From assembly GCA_027574665.1 (NCBI GenBank), contig CM050648.1, positions 46,663,200 to 46,727,199 on the forward strand: a stretch of DNA of 64,000 nt, written 5' to 3'. This stretch comes from Rhynochetos jubatus (taxonomy: Eukaryota > Chordata > Aves > Eurypygiformes > Rhynochetidae). Numbering within the stretch: position 1 is the first letter of the stretch; every line of letters starts with the position of its first letter. The notes beneath the pieces are model-generated. The model searched no databases and was not told the DNA's origin. It saw only the letters and a program-made list of their open reading frames with translations. The position numbers were made by a program, and so were the translations under genes. This document shows positions 52,081 to 64,000 of the stretch, in pieces.

Positions 52081-55000
52081 ACAAGTTTGGCAAGTATTAA
52101 GACAGAATAATAGTTTACATGTTTGCACAGACCAGTATGAATAGGGAATCCATTTTTAGCTTTCTGTTTCAGTCTTTTATTACATATACTTCTAGGCAAT
52201 TTAGATAGCAGGTAAAATCATTCATGAGCATAACAGTCAAAATAAATCAAAGAAATTTCTGCCGCTGTTTCTCCACAACGTAATGGAAACCTTTAGAATG
52301 CTTTCTCAAAGACTGTTATATGTATATTATGTAGTCTTGCCCTCTCTCTCGATACTGTACCATGAAAATATACTGCAAATAGAAAACGGTAATTTTATTG
52401 TTTATTATTGTTCAGTAATAGCCGTGGCGATAATGATGTGAAATAGGAATGCCACTTTCTCCAAGTAAAACAAACATTATCAGATGACATGCATTTTACA
52501 CTTACATGAAATGTTCACTAGATTAAAAATTCATTACATGGATTGTAGAGATTTCTGAAATTCAGAAATTCTTTCCAACTTTTCTTATGAGAGCTACTTT
52601 AGCAAGAGTTCAAATTGTAAAGTATAATTAAGGGCCTAAGAGCATCACTGCTGTGAGTACCTCGGCTGTTGTCAGTACGCATTATTTAAGCCTGCATTAT
52701 CTAGGAAACCTGCTGATAGTTAGAAACCACAGTTGCTTTCTCACAAGTCATTAAAGTGTAAGATGTTTAATCTGCTTTCTTCTTGAAAGCCAATGGAAAC
52801 TATGCAATTTTAAGACCTTAGACTTTCTGTGACAAAATTTTGAATGATATTTCAGACAGGTGAAATGTGTATTTCAGTGTATCCGTCACAATTTGAAAAA
52901 AAACGTAGAATGTCATGAAAACAATTATGCTTTTTACGTATCTTTACGTATTTTTTCTGAAGTTTCATTCAATCTATATAATAAACAATTAAACATATTA
53001 TCGCTTGCCACATGTGAGAGGTAAGATGAAATAATTGGCAAGGCTTCAGCTTTTAGACACCTTCCAAGTTATTAAACATATTTTGTTGCTAGGAGTACAC
53101 TTTGCAAGGTATTTATGTTGGCTGTTTTTCTCATCGTTAAGTTTATTCTATTAAAAGAATTTGAAAAAGCATCTCAAGTTTACACTGTTTTCTGCTGCTG
53201 TTATTATATTGCATATAAATATAGTGGCATCTAAGATATATTCAGGAGCCTGTCCTAGTTCAGTATCATCTCATCAGAGTACTTAGATAAGGAAAGAATC
53301 TCAGGGAAAAAATTGAAAGAATATGTGTGTTTTTCTGCATTAATTGTAATAAAGTCTTCTAGGTTAAAAATTTGTTTAAAATTTGTATGCCTTTTTGGAT
53401 AAAGATTCATGATACTACATTGTTGCAAAGTAAGAATTTTAAGAAGGGAAGAAATAACACTGAATCAGTGGAATAGCAACTGGTAGTGGTTTTGCTAATG
53501 GGTAATTTCTAGTTAGGAGTGCTGACAAACATGTATTAATGTATATATTTCTGGATTATGTAGAAACACAGATCCATATTTTAATATTTCTCATACACGG
53601 ATGTATTTTTCTTTTGAAAGAAACAAAGATCCAAGTCCCCAGCTGGTTGAAACCAATGTTTTGGTTTTGCTTATTTTCCTAAAATTTATTTTTACATAAT
53701 TTTTAAGTCTTAGGTTCAGAATTTTATTTTTAATTTTAATCCATAACTTACCTTTCCATGAAGCTAAAGCCAACCATAGTTTTACAAACAGTAGTATGTC
53801 CTTCCACAAAGTGATGCATTTCCATATCTATGATTAATGCCTTGGTTGCTGCCATCTGTTTTAAATTACTTTGTGTATATTATGCCTGTAGCATGTGTTT
53901 GTGTGCATTATCTTCACATGCCTCATCTTGTTTTCTTGCTCTGATCTGAGTAGGGAACTTTTCTATTTAAATTCACAGCAGCAGCTTCTGAGTTATTAAC
54001 AACTCTGTCACAATAATTTGCATCTCTCACCTCATAATGGTAGGAAGATAATGTCTGTCCCCCTGTACCATGTATTTTGATACCAGATATTATCTTCATC
54101 AGTTGTTCAATACAAACTAACTCGACACGAGTGAGAAATTCTACTCCTTCACTGACAGTTTCTGTTAGATTTACAGGGAGCAACAGAAATTGGTTAGATA
54201 GAAAGATAGAAAGGGACAGAATTCGTGTTACAGTTAGAGAACGCAACAGAGGTGGCATTGATATAGATAGACAAGCTAACCCTGTAAAAAAGTTTCCGTT
54301 GGTCACAGAACCTGCATTTCCACACATGAAATATTACTATTTTATGAGAGGCCATGATAACTGTCACATGCAAAGGTATTAGTTTAGGCTGCCAAGACAC
54401 TATTTCTAAGCATAATATTTGGCTTTCCAGCATTGTCATAGCTGCAGTCTGTTCTAAAGAGAGTTGCATGAATAATTGAATATTTGCCTTCTCAACCAAA
54501 GTGAAAAGTATGTGTGGTGGGAATGAGTCATAAAAAAACCAAATTTGTGGCTTTTCACACTAGCAAAAAAAAAAAAAAAAAGCTAAATTAAACATACTGT
54601 TTGTTCTGTAACACAATTTTTATTTTCAGGCACTTGAAAGAAAAGCATATAGACATAGACATACACTTACATGAATCTGTCCCTCCAGTTTTCATAGGAA
54701 GCTTTTCCCCAGTGCTAGAGTAATGATCTGAAGTGGCTTGTTTTGATTGCATTTGACTGGTCTTTTTCAGTTATTAAGGTAATTTGGATAATTACAGCAT
54801 ACTATTATAAAATTGACAAATACATTTCATATAGTAGTCCATAAGATCCAATAAAAAAAAACCTTCCAAAAATCTCCCTTTGGTGCCTTTCCATGAACTT
54901 TTATAAAACAGTCTTGCTGTTAAGTGCTCTTTCCAATGATACAGTTGCTTTGGGGTGTTATTTGTACTTTGCCCTGGAATGTAATTGCAAAAGCTGGGGA

Positions 55001-57299
55001 TGGGGCAGCAGTAGTATGTCCTGCAGTACACTTCATTTTCTCCCACCCTACGTATTACACGATGAGCTATAAGTGTGATACAGGGAGAATGTATACTTTC
55101 CTCTGTCACACTAGGAGTTTCTCAAAGTCACAGAATGGGCAACTCATTATGGTAAATGTAATTAATTTTGCACTGCTTGATTTGCAGAAAGCAGACATTA
55201 GGAGGTGAATCTGGGATACAGATTGTATTTTCCTACATAGGACAATACTGTGTTATCAACACTTTGCATAAGGGCTGAAAATGTAAAACCTCTTTAAAAG
55301 GCAACCTCAGGGTCTGGTTTTGTTCTGAAAATGTACTTAATGAAAATGGCGCTCTGCTAAACAAGGAAATTTTCTCATTGAATCTGCTGAATCATTTGTA
55401 ATGCATATAATGAGCAACTGGGAGGAGGGGGTCAGCTTTATATGTTCCTGTTAGCATTGCAGGGTGAGTTGGACTATCTTGCTGCTTAACGCTTTGCCAA
55501 AATTTGTGTTAAGCTATAGTCAGTTACACTTTGCAGGTACCTAATTAAAGACACAACTTGGATGTTTCACAATCTATTGATGATGAAGTATGAAAAGGAA
55601 GGAAAAAAGAAGGGAATAAAATCAGGTTTATGTTACCAATGTTTTGGTTCAAGGCAGTTTCAGCCACTTCCACAGATCAGGTTGAGCAACTCCACTCCAT
55701 TTCTTGAGATGCAGCCCATCGAGGTAGCACAGGAGAAGGGAGGTTGTTCAGTGTAAACTTGAGTGCTAAGGTGTTGAGATGTAGATGATTTTAGGCACCT
55801 CATTCTAAATGAAAGCATTGGGTCAAGTTCCTCATTACCAGCTAGGTGTAGAAATACTACTATGGATGCTGGCCTGGTGCCTCTTCTGATGTGGCTTAAT
55901 ATTCCCCCAATATTTGTTCTTTTTTCTTCTCCATTAGTGCAGAAGATACATAACGCTGCTGTCTTTGCTTCTGTAATTTTTTCATCATTCATGTGCAGAT
56001 TTCACACTTATGTTGCAAAAGGGAAGATTAAAGAAGTGAACCTTGAATTTCAGTAGCGCAATTCAGCATTCAGGGCTAAGTTTGGCTTCTTACAGCTTCC
56101 GCGTGCCCTGGTGCAGTATATGAAGGCTGGAAGAAATGGCACAACTGGTCCCCCATTTTCAGATTTTCCTTTTTTTCAACATACACAAGGCAGACCAACT
56201 GCCCGTCTTTATGAACTGATCTAACATGTTTTACTGAACAAAACAAAAAAAATTAACAGTTTTGGATGGTGGAAGAAGCCAACAGAAGAGTTAAATAATA
56301 TTTTAGAGTATGGTGCCTTTTTGCAATAGTGTCTATTATGTAACTTTACATGCTCTGGATTATAGAATAAATATGTAAAAATTCACAAAACAGTGACTTA
56401 CAGTATATTTTCCAGATTTTTCTTGTTCTGTTAAGGTCCTAATTAGTCTTTAATGAGGATGAAATGTTATGAGAGATATGGAGATGTTTACTGGAAATAC
56501 TTGATTGGTATCATACGAACTAGCAGTTGATAATCTCCATAGGGGTTTTTTACCCAGTTTATATATGCTTATAATTCCATAAATGTAAAACTTAAAAATG
56601 TTTCTTAATATGTGTATACATGAGTAAAACATTATGTACTTAGTCCTGCTTCTTTGGAGCAACTTTTAAATCCTAACTTTTAAAGCATTTAACTGTAAGA
56701 ATAATCTTTACGCTCTTCTAAGGAAAAAAAGGCACCAAGCAATGCTTTCTATGAGATTAATGAATATATTAATACACTCTTGAAGCTTTATTCCCATTTA
56801 TGAATAAATTATGCAGCTAACTACAAAGACACTCTACTTCTGGTAAATCTAGTTTTTACTAACACCATCGAAATTTTTCAAATATATCAGATAGCTGGCA
56901 GCTATCTAAATTAATGTTTTTCTTAATTTAAGAAATCTATGACTAAGGATGACCATGGTACTTTTATGATAGCAGTCAAAAGATTAGACAACATGTTCTT
57001 CGTCTCACAATAGTTACTAAGATCAATAGCTACTCCACAAGATCAAACACAGTAAGGGTAAAACTTGTCATACATTTGTGGCTCAAAAGAGCTCCTTTTG
57101 TTGCTTCAAGAATAGTTTCCTTTCTCCTTGGAAAAGCCTAGAAGAAGGCAGAAGCTGTGTATTGCCAAATAAGTAATGATAAATCAAAATATGAGAAATA
57201 TGTGCAACAGCTTGGGGGTCTGAAGCCTGGGATTTACCCTGGAAAAGTAAAAATGCAGTATCTATCGCCTTTACCTATCTCCCTTCTTCAGTCCTGCTA

Positions 57300-57460
57300 A
57301 AGATAATAATAAATAAAATATCTATTATGTATAAATTTATATTATTTATTTCTATGAATGTAAATTATTTATTTCTATAAACCTAAATGTAAATTTATTT
57401 TTATAAATTTTATTTATTTTTATAACTTAATTGTATTTATTTATTTATAAACAAAACAAA
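57300..57460 (+). repeat. AT-rich TTTA-type low-complexity block
   Basis: About 160 bp made almost wholly of A and T, with recurring AAATTATTTATTTCTAT-like units and ATTTATTT phrases. It lies just upstream of the minus-oriented CR1 at 57686. Confidence 0.8.
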
Positions 57461-57685
57461 ATACATTTTAACCTCAAGTTAAAATTGTGATTTCAAAGCC
57501 TATAAAATATCTGGAAATGCGGTATTTCTTCTGGTAACTGCTGTCCCACAGCTTTCTTGAGTACTGAAGGTATTTTTTTGTTCTCTGTAAACAGATATTT
57601 ATTGTGAGATACCTATCTCAATGCAATATCATTAGAGAGTTTTGAATTCCTGCGGGCCAGTGCTATTAATTCCCTTCATTGCATG

Positions 57686-58306
57686 AATCACGGAATGACA
57701 GAATGGTTGAGGTTGGAAGGGACCTCTGGATGTTACCTGGTTCAACCCTTCTCCTCAACCTAGAGCTGGTTGCCCAGGACCATTTCCAAACAGCTTTTGA
57801 ATATGTCCAAGGATGAAAAGCCACAGCCTTTCCGGGCAGCCTTCACAGTAACATGTTTCCTGATGCTCAGGTAGAACCTCCTGTGCTTCAGTTGGTGCCC
57901 ATTGCCTCTGGTGCTGTCACTGGGCACCACTGACAAGAGCCTGGCTTCATCCTCTTTACCCTCCCTTCAGGTATTTATATACATTGATGAGATCCCCCCA
58001 GGCCTTCTCTTCCCCAGGCTGAGCAGTCCCAGCTCTCTCAGCCTTTCCACATAGGACAGATGCTGTAGTTCCTTCACCATATTGGTGACCCTTTGTTGGA
58101 CTCTTCACAGTACATCCTTGTCTCTCTTGTGTTTGGGCACCCAGAATTGGACACAGTGCTCCAGGGGTGGCCTCACCCTGCTGAGCAGAAGGGAAGGATC
58201 CCCACCCTCGACCTGCTGCAACTCTCCTCCTAATACAGCCCAGGAGGCCATTAACCTCCTTTGCAGCGAAGGCACATTGCTGGCTTCACCTGGCCCAGTT
58301 TTATTA
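57686..58306 (-). mobile_element. CR1 LINE, 3' about 620 bp
   Basis: The complement of CR1 is seen from its 3' end (GGAATGACAGAATGGTTGAG, GGTTGGAAGGGACCTCTGG) through CAGCTCTCTCAGCCTTTCC and ACCCAGAATTGGACACAGTG to GGAGGCCATTAACCTCCTTTG. It differs from the other copies in the window and belongs to another CR1 subfamily. Open frames on both strands here come from the element's old ORF2. Confidence 0.9.
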
Positions 58307-59055
58307 AAACAAAACCTACTTACATCTTCACTAGGATCATATTGAGGAAATAAGGTGAGGAAAGGTAAACACTTCACCACCCCTCTTTTTTTTTCCTCAT
58401 TAAAAATATATAAGCTGAACTTGAACATATTAGAATCACATAAAGACAAGAGAAAGAAGTGATGAGGACACAGAACACAGACGGAAATGATTTGTGGACC
58501 ATCTCCTAAATTTCTTACTTTTATTTTTTTTCTGACATGGTACAAGGTGACAAAAGAGAAAACAAAGGGGGAGCTAGGAATAAATACAAGCCTATATCAG
58601 ATCCAAGGCACCCTTTGCCTATTTCCCTAACTTCATTTTAACCTCCTACCTTTAAAATGAGGAAGAAATATAGAAGGCTGAGCATATACTTCTCATAAGG
58701 GAAACCTCAATTTAATTAAGTCCCATTTGAGCCCTCTATGAGTCTTAGTCTCTACTTAAATGTGAGTGAAATGGCTTTTCACATCACTATACCGTTATGC
58801 AAGAATGTCCAGAAGTGGATTTTAATAACCAGGACTGGCAGCAGCCGTGGGGGCTGCTCTGGAGCAGGGTGGTTAGCTAAGAATTTAGATAGGAAAGGAT
58901 TAAACAGGCAAGGATTTGCTTTACCCTTCAAGATAGTAGTTCCCAAATTTTGGACCGTGGAGCACTGCCAACCGTTATCCGTTTTCGTTACACAATCCAC
59001 CTCAGCAGCAAAGTTTTAGCTGGAAGGAACCACGTAGATCCGTGATGAGGGCACA
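58307..59055. other. Sequence between a CR1 and the second CpG island
   Basis: AT-rich at first, becoming more GC-rich toward 59.0 kb. No gene or repeat was recognised; it probably belongs to the upstream flank of the next promoter. Confidence 0.5.
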
Positions 59056-59457
59056 GCATTGCTCCTGCGAGCAGCGCGGGTCAGAGAACGCGGCCCCGGC
59101 GGGTGCGGGGCCGAGATGAGCCTTCGAGCACTGCGCGGACAGACAGACAGACAGACGAGGGGGTGCGGGCAGCCTTACGGCTTATGGAGCTCCCTCAAGA
59201 AAAACGGAGGCGCGCGAGGCTGGGGTGAGCGACGCACCCTGCCCTACTGCCATCCCCCCCGGAGGCGCCTCTCACACCCCCCCGCCCGCCGCCCCGGGCC
59301 CCGGCCTCCCCCCTTGGGCAGCCGGCGGAGGGTCGCTCCTTCTCGCTTCACCCGCGGTGAGAATCGGGAACGGCCGGTGGGTGCAGCCCCAGTGGCTGGC
59401 CCGCAGCGCCCACCGCCGCCCCCGCCCCGCTGCAGCTTAGTCCCGCGCGCTGACGCC

Positions 59458-59471
59458 GTTGCCAGGGAAAC
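59458..59471 (+). promoter_or_regulatory. RFX X-box-like site (GTTGCCAGGGAAAC)
   Basis: The first half-site GTTGCC matches the X-box consensus GTNRCC exactly. After two bases the second half, GGAAAC, departs from RGYAAC at one position. RFX factors binding X-boxes drive many ciliary and testis genes. It is about 90 bp upstream of the best plus-strand splice donor, a typical distance from a start site. Confidence 0.5.
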
Positions 59472-59549
59472 GGGCTACGGGACGCCGGGCAGGAGGCGGT
59501 GGCTGGCAGCCTGCCCCCTCCATCCCTCCCGGCGACGGCGGGCGCCCAG

Positions 59550-59566
59550 CCGGAGCCGTGAGTACC
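59550..59566 (+). other. Plus-strand splice donor in the second CpG island
   Basis: CCGGAGCC is followed at 59558 by GTGAGTACC, which fits the vertebrate 5' splice consensus at all intronic positions. It is the best candidate for the end of the first exon of the right-hand gene. Weaker alternatives are GTGAGA at 59357 and GTGAGC at 59225. Confidence 0.4.
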
Positions 59567-59970
59567 GGGAGGCGGAGCTGGGGCCGCCAGCCAGCTGTGC
59601 TGCCGGCGGCGGGCGTTGCCGGGCGGGCAACGGGTCCTCGGCCGGCCCGGCTCGGCGCCGCCCGGCGTCGGCACGGAGGGGAGGCGGCAGGGGGGGTGTG
59701 CCAGACCGTTGGGGGGCTCCCGGCGGAGGTCGCAGGGCTGCCGGGGCTCGATGCGGGCGCTGCTGGTGCGGGACAAGAGCCCTGAGGTTGTATTTTATCG
59801 TCCCCTAGGCGAGAGGCTCCCCGTGCCTGTGGGCTCCGCCGCCGCGGAGGATGTGCGGGTCCGTGGACCCTCCGCGGCGGGCACCGCGCCTTCCCCGCGC
59901 CTTTCCGAGTGCCGCTGTGCCCGCGAACGGCTCCCAGCCGGCGCCCAAGCGGTGTTCCCTTACTCTGGGC

Positions 59971-62900
59971 GGCGTTTGGCACATCCCGCATTCGCTACGT
60001 TGTGGCAGGACCAGCCAGAAGCTCCTTGCCTTCAGGAGCTCGCACCCTTGGGGTGTCTGGTTGAAGGCACTTTCCCAGGCTAAGCGGAGGGCGCATCCCC
60101 CCGCTGCAGAAGCATTCGGGCACCTCAGCCCTGGGAAGAGGTTCAGTCAGTCAGAACGGCTTGTTGGGGCTTCCAGAATTAATCCCCTTTTCCTCTTGCA
60201 ACGCTCGATGCAAGCAGCTAAGGCATCTTTGCGAGATCCGATTTTTCAGCTTATATGGCTGAATAGGCTCTGCCCTGTTATTGCCGAGTTATTCTTCACT
60301 GATTTAAAGAATACAATTAACTTTCTGATACATGAAAGAGTTTTCAGCCTTCCTTTCCAAGTTTCATATACGCCACAAACATTTTGCAGAGCCTCAAGAA
60401 TGCGATGAGTCACTGCTAAAGAGGAGACTGATTAAAATTAGATTTCCCCCCTCTCCCAGAGGGTATAGTAATTATTCTGTCTTCTAGTTTTCCCCTTCTT
60501 TAAAAAGTAAAATGCATTAAGGCTAGAAAACATGGAAAGACTTGGTATGGGACTTGTATGTGTCTCTTACGCCTTTTTCCCTACTGAGGGGCTCTAAACG
60601 CTTGTAAAATGCTCCCATCTTGTCAGAGCACAGAACGTGTGTGAGATTAGAGTTTTGTGCTGGTAAAACATCTGGCTTTAAGATCTGGTATTATGATGTA
60701 GATATGAAGGCATTATAGGTAGCCTTTTGTAAGACTTTTGGTTCAGAGCTTTCAGATGGAGCTAAATTAAAAGAGGACATGGTAGCAGTAACTGCATTCT
60801 AGATGTTGTTTTGGGTTTGTCACCTTGCATAACAGGACAGGTAAATCTGAAACTGTCGATATGCAGGCAGAATGAAGAAAATTGTCCCCTTTGGAAGGGT
60901 GATGTTAGAACTTTTATTTCAATTTGGACATGAGACAGAGAAACTTCCTATTCCTTTCAATACTTGATGCAGTTGTGGATGAAATTACCATTTGAAAGAT
61001 TGCTAGCCATGCTAACATCAAAAGTTAATGCTGCAATAGTGGCTGAAAATATTTGCTATCATATTTTAAGATCCTGCAGACCTAAATGACAATAAAATCA
61101 TTTGCCATGAATTTACAAGATGTCTACTGAAGTATTACACTCGATGTTAAAAGAGTTTGGAGAAGGAATAGAAATTGAATGGTTAAAAATGCTCATTTCT
61201 AATAATTGTACCATGAAACCACTGAGTTTAAATAGGATGTGGACAAAGTTATTTTATCTCATTTTGAATTCTGTATCTCAAAGTTGGATATTAGATAATT
61301 TACACAACTTTTCTAGTTTTCTGAATATGTTGCCTTCACAGTGTACAAGAGAAACAGCTTAACAGGGAGTACTGAGAAAATCTGGATCACTTAGGCTCTT
61401 CCTAATTTCACTTCAAAGGACTTGTCTATACACCAGTGTTGTGCCATGAACTGAGATGAGCTAGATAATGCATTACAGTAATTCTCGTAATATTAGGCTA
61501 ACTACATACACCTAAAAGAGATGACATAGTTGATCACTGTCATTAAGCTGAGACTGTGCATATGGATAAGAAATTAAACTCTAGCAAAAAATGGGTGTTC
61601 ATATACCTTTAAGCTGTGTACATGGTGTGAACTCTAATATATTTGAGAACAATTCTGCGGTGAATAAGAAATTTAGAGACAGAGTAAATAGAGCAAACCC
61701 CCCCCCCCCCCTTCCTGCATTCTTCTTGCTCAATTATGTAATAAAATATCATTGAAAGTTTTAAAAAATGTATTTATTTGTTAATTTTACTGTGTGTTTT
61801 TAGCTTTGTTTGGAAATTGAAGTTGAATTGTTGAATCATGGAGCACAATCATTCACATTTCCTACATACAAGTTTTATGGTTTTAGATGTCTCAGTTTGG
61901 AAGCTAGATGGTGAGAAAGAATTAGTTTGAGTGAGCAGCAGCTTCAGTCAGCGTGGGGATATTGTTGATTTTGTAATTATCATTACCTTTTTAGTCTTGG
62001 TTTTGGTTTTTTTTTTTTTTGTTTGTTTGGTTTTTTCTGTCATGATAAGCTTTGTTTTGGAGCTGTCATCTTCTAAGATCATATTGCAGGACGGCTCTTA
62101 CTGTAGCTATATTAGATTGTATAAATTAGTCCTTAATGTTGAATCCTTATAAAAAAACAGTTTGAGACTATATAATAGAAAAATATTTTTTATTAATTTT
62201 CTTTTTAGACAAGACTTCTGTACAGCATCAAGGACTAATTAGCTAGGTTCTATGCAGTGCCATAAAATTCATCTTAGTCCAACTGAACAAGAATGTGTTT
62301 ATAGTTACTCAGCACTTGATTTGGGATTTGGCAAGATCTTCTCTTCAAACTAGAAAACACACAGATGCAATTTCATATTATTTAGTAGTGTGTTGTGTTC
62401 TCTTCTTTATTTTAAATAGGTTGTATGATCCTGCCAAATTTTCAACTAATTTTGTTTCTCTAATCCTTGCAAATGAACCATTTATATAATAATGCTAAAA
62501 CAATAATGGCTAAAATAATGGCTAAAATTACTATTTAACTTCAAGTGCCTCTACAAAATAAAGTAATAAAAAATATACAACTTAAAATGTGAAATCATAT
62601 AAAGATGGATCAGCATTTTAAGGTGTTTATTTCTTCATTTTTTCTCTTTGAAAGAGCATGTTATTGTCATGTTAGGTACAAACCATGTCTTATGCATAGC
62701 ACTGTGGAACGATGGAGGTAATCTGTGAATGGTACCGACAGCAAGGGCTTACCACATGATTCTTTCTCAACTGTGACACAATGTCTTGTGGGGAGGAGCT
62801 GCAAGCACTCGAGAGGACAGGAGCATTTGGAATTTGAAATGATCTGGAGAAGTTTGACAATAGGATGTAAATAGGTAAGAACAAGTTACAAAGTATGATC

Positions 62901-63029
62901 CATAAGCAGAAATAACGTGTACAGAAGAGAAGAAAATGCTAGGTAGGGTAGCAAAAGACCTGTAGGTTGAAGTGCTAAACATGAAAACCAGTATCATGCT
63001 GTTGTGACAGAAGCAAGGGTTGTGTCAGG
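59971..63029. other. Probable first-intron sequence of the right-hand gene; no exon recognised
   Basis: Downstream of the second island the sequence becomes AT-rich. Acceptor-like pyrimidine tracts occur (for example TTTCTTTTTAG near 62208), but none leads into a recognisable coding segment. T-rich low complexity lies at 62002-62036. No repeats were identified apart from the poly-C run at 61698. Confidence 0.45.
61698..61711 (+). repeat. Poly-C run
   Basis: An uninterrupted run of about 14 C bases in AT-rich sequence downstream of the second CpG island. Confidence 0.85.
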
Positions 63030-63500
63030 ATAGGAGACCAAATGCATTGCATAATACTTTGGTTCTGAGTACTGGTGAGGCATCAGCTGGAAGGTCGTGG
63101 CGTCTTCAGGATATACATATATATATATGCCTAGAAAGACCTGGACCAACTGGGGAGAATTTGGAGGAGGAGAGTGGAAAACCAGCTGGAAAGTATAATC
63201 TTGGGGTGGGGGTGCGCATGTGTAAAAAATTAGAAGAATCTGTTCTCTTTAATGTAGAGAAGGAAAGAGATAGCAGCTCTCAAATATTTTAAGAAGTTGT
63301 TTAGAAGCTGAAGGCAAGCTGTTCTTTACTGTGTCCATACAGATACAACAAGGAGATTGTATTATACGTCAGGATGGCTAACTAATGGCAAGGGTGGATA
63401 AATTTGCTTTTAGTTTGCTAGGACATCTGGTAGAAACTGTCACTAAAAGATTTTAAAGCAGATTTGACAAGCAACTGTCAGAAATGGTTTAGATTTAGTT
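63030..63500 (+). mobile_element. Ancient CR1/L3-type LINE fragment
   Basis: Drifted matches to old amniote CR1 in sense orientation are seen: GAGTACTGGTGAGGCATCAG, AAGACCTGGACCAACTGGGG, AAGCTGTTCTTTACTGTGTC, and a close end with TTTTAAAGCAGATTTGACAA, GCAACTGTCAGAAATGG and TTTAGATTTAG. An ATATAT microsatellite interrupts it (63111-63129). The left limit may lie further upstream, near 62.7 kb. Confidence 0.55.
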
Positions 63501-64000
63501 GAAACTGCCTTGGATCTTTCAATCCATTGAGGCATTGTTTTGCAAATGGAATCTGTTTTCACATTCTACTACACTTCTGTCATCACTAAAGAGAAAATAA
63601 AGTTCCTACCTAGTTGGACCCCTCATGGAACTTTCTAAGTGCTTAATTAAACAATCAGTTTGGTTTTTTTTTCTTTTACAGAACCACTGTCATTTTACTT
63701 ATATTGTCCCATTCCAGTTTTGGCAACTAAACTTTGTCAGTCTTTTTTTATTCCCCTTTAGCTTTCATTTACTTTGTCATCTTTGTATCTTTTTACTAAC
63801 TCCCTTTCCCTACTGTGTAATATGTTTTCCCTCTTTGCCTTACAAGCACTTTTCATTCCTTGAAGACTCTACCCCACCTGTTTTTCTTTACAGTTGTCAG
63901 CACCCTCATGCTTTGTTCTTTCACTTGCTTTTGTCTTTTTTCTATGTTGTTGTTTATTCTTTTAGCATATACAAAATGTCATCTTTTTCTCCTTCTCCTT
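63501..64000. other. Unassigned AT-rich and pyrimidine-rich end of window
   Basis: After an acceptor-like tract (TTTTTTTTCTTTTACAG ending at 63681) the sequence is unusually pyrimidine-rich to the window end. No coding resemblance was found. Confidence 0.4.

Larger units (their letters stand above)
43011..57299. other. Intergenic sequence, mostly unique and AT-rich
   Basis: No exon, RNA gene or protein-family match is visible apart from the CR1 copy at 51878-52080 and the T run near 47.2 kb. All frames are short. The stretch is candidate space for long-range regulatory elements of the flanking genes, but conservation cannot be judged from one sequence. Confidence 0.6.
59056..59970 (+). promoter_or_regulatory. 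CpG-island promoter of a divergent plus-strand gene, possibly CCDC178
   Basis: This is a second block of dense CpG and very high G+C. It contains an RFX X-box-like site (59458-59471) and plus-strand splice donors, the best at 59558 (GCC followed by GTGAGTACC), consistent with a short non-coding first exon of about 59.47-59.56 kb transcribed to the right. In mammals the gene next to the 5' end of ASXL3 is CCDC178, in head-to-head orientation, which makes it the best guess; no coding exon confirms it. Long open frames here (for example 59059-59808) are rich in R, G, P and A in all frames, as expected for GC-rich non-coding DNA. A GACA microsatellite lies at about 59138-59157. Confidence 0.55.

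Noticed and set aside
52600-52900. Candidate conserved non-coding element
   Set aside because: The sequence looks unique and motif-rich, but conservation cannot be judged from one genome, so no claim is made.
58105-58545. 146-codon minus-strand frame
   Set aside because: Its C-terminal half is CR1 ORF2 and its N-terminal half is unique flanking DNA, so it is a chance fusion.
59059-59808. 249-codon plus-strand frame in the second island
   Set aside because: All frames are open here because of extreme GC content. No domain is visible, and it runs across a consensus splice donor at 59558.

Overview
This window looks like vertebrate, almost certainly avian, nuclear DNA. The coding sequence is sparse and split by GT..AG introns, the background is AT-rich with two CpG-dense islands, and the recognisable repeats are CR1 LINEs (at least four copies, one ending in the typical ATTCTATG-type tail), an LTR resembling a family I remember from birds, a MIR-like SINE and two older amniote CR1 relics. 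There is no operon-like gene packing. Species cannot be fixed from the sequence.

The one gene I can identify securely is ASXL3, on the minus strand. Its first coding exon (36994-37047) reads MKDKRKKKDRTWAEAARL and stops at a GTAGGT donor. Its second coding exon (14505-14587) opens [10 protein letters not shown] and closes KEGLKET, followed by AG and a GTCAGT donor. Together they encode the start of the HARE-HTH (ASXN) domain of an Additional-sex-combs-like Polycomb protein. The wording fits ASXL3 better than ASXL1 or ASXL2. Intron 1 is about 22.4 kb. Intron 2 covers 14504 to 1 and continues beyond the window; no third exon was recognised.

Layout: 1-14504 is ASXL3 intron 2, carrying an ERV-type LTR, CR1 fragments and two small tandem repeats. 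14588-36993 is intron 1, with a CR1 ORF2 fragment at 30.7-31.2 kb and a MIR-like SINE at 34.1 kb. About 36.5-38.05 kb is a CpG island holding the ASXL3 promoter, 5' UTR and first coding exon, with a perfect CRE, GC boxes and a ZNF143/THAP11-type motif. 38.1-59.05 kb is intergenic; it holds a decayed Ty3/gypsy-type pol fossil (41.0-43.0 kb) and two CR1 copies. About 59.06-59.97 kb is a second CpG island with an RFX X-box-like site and plus-strand splice donors. From mammalian gene order (CCDC178 head-to-head with ASXL3) this is probably the promoter of the next, divergent gene, but I see no coding exon of it. 60-64 kb would then be the start of that gene's first intron; it holds an ancient CR1.

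No CRISPR, bacterial defence system or dense cluster of unknown genes is present. The points most worth checking are the gypsy fossil (that group is thought to be nearly absent from bird genomes), the possible upstream non-coding exon and overlapping upstream reading frame of ASXL3, and the X-box in the second island.
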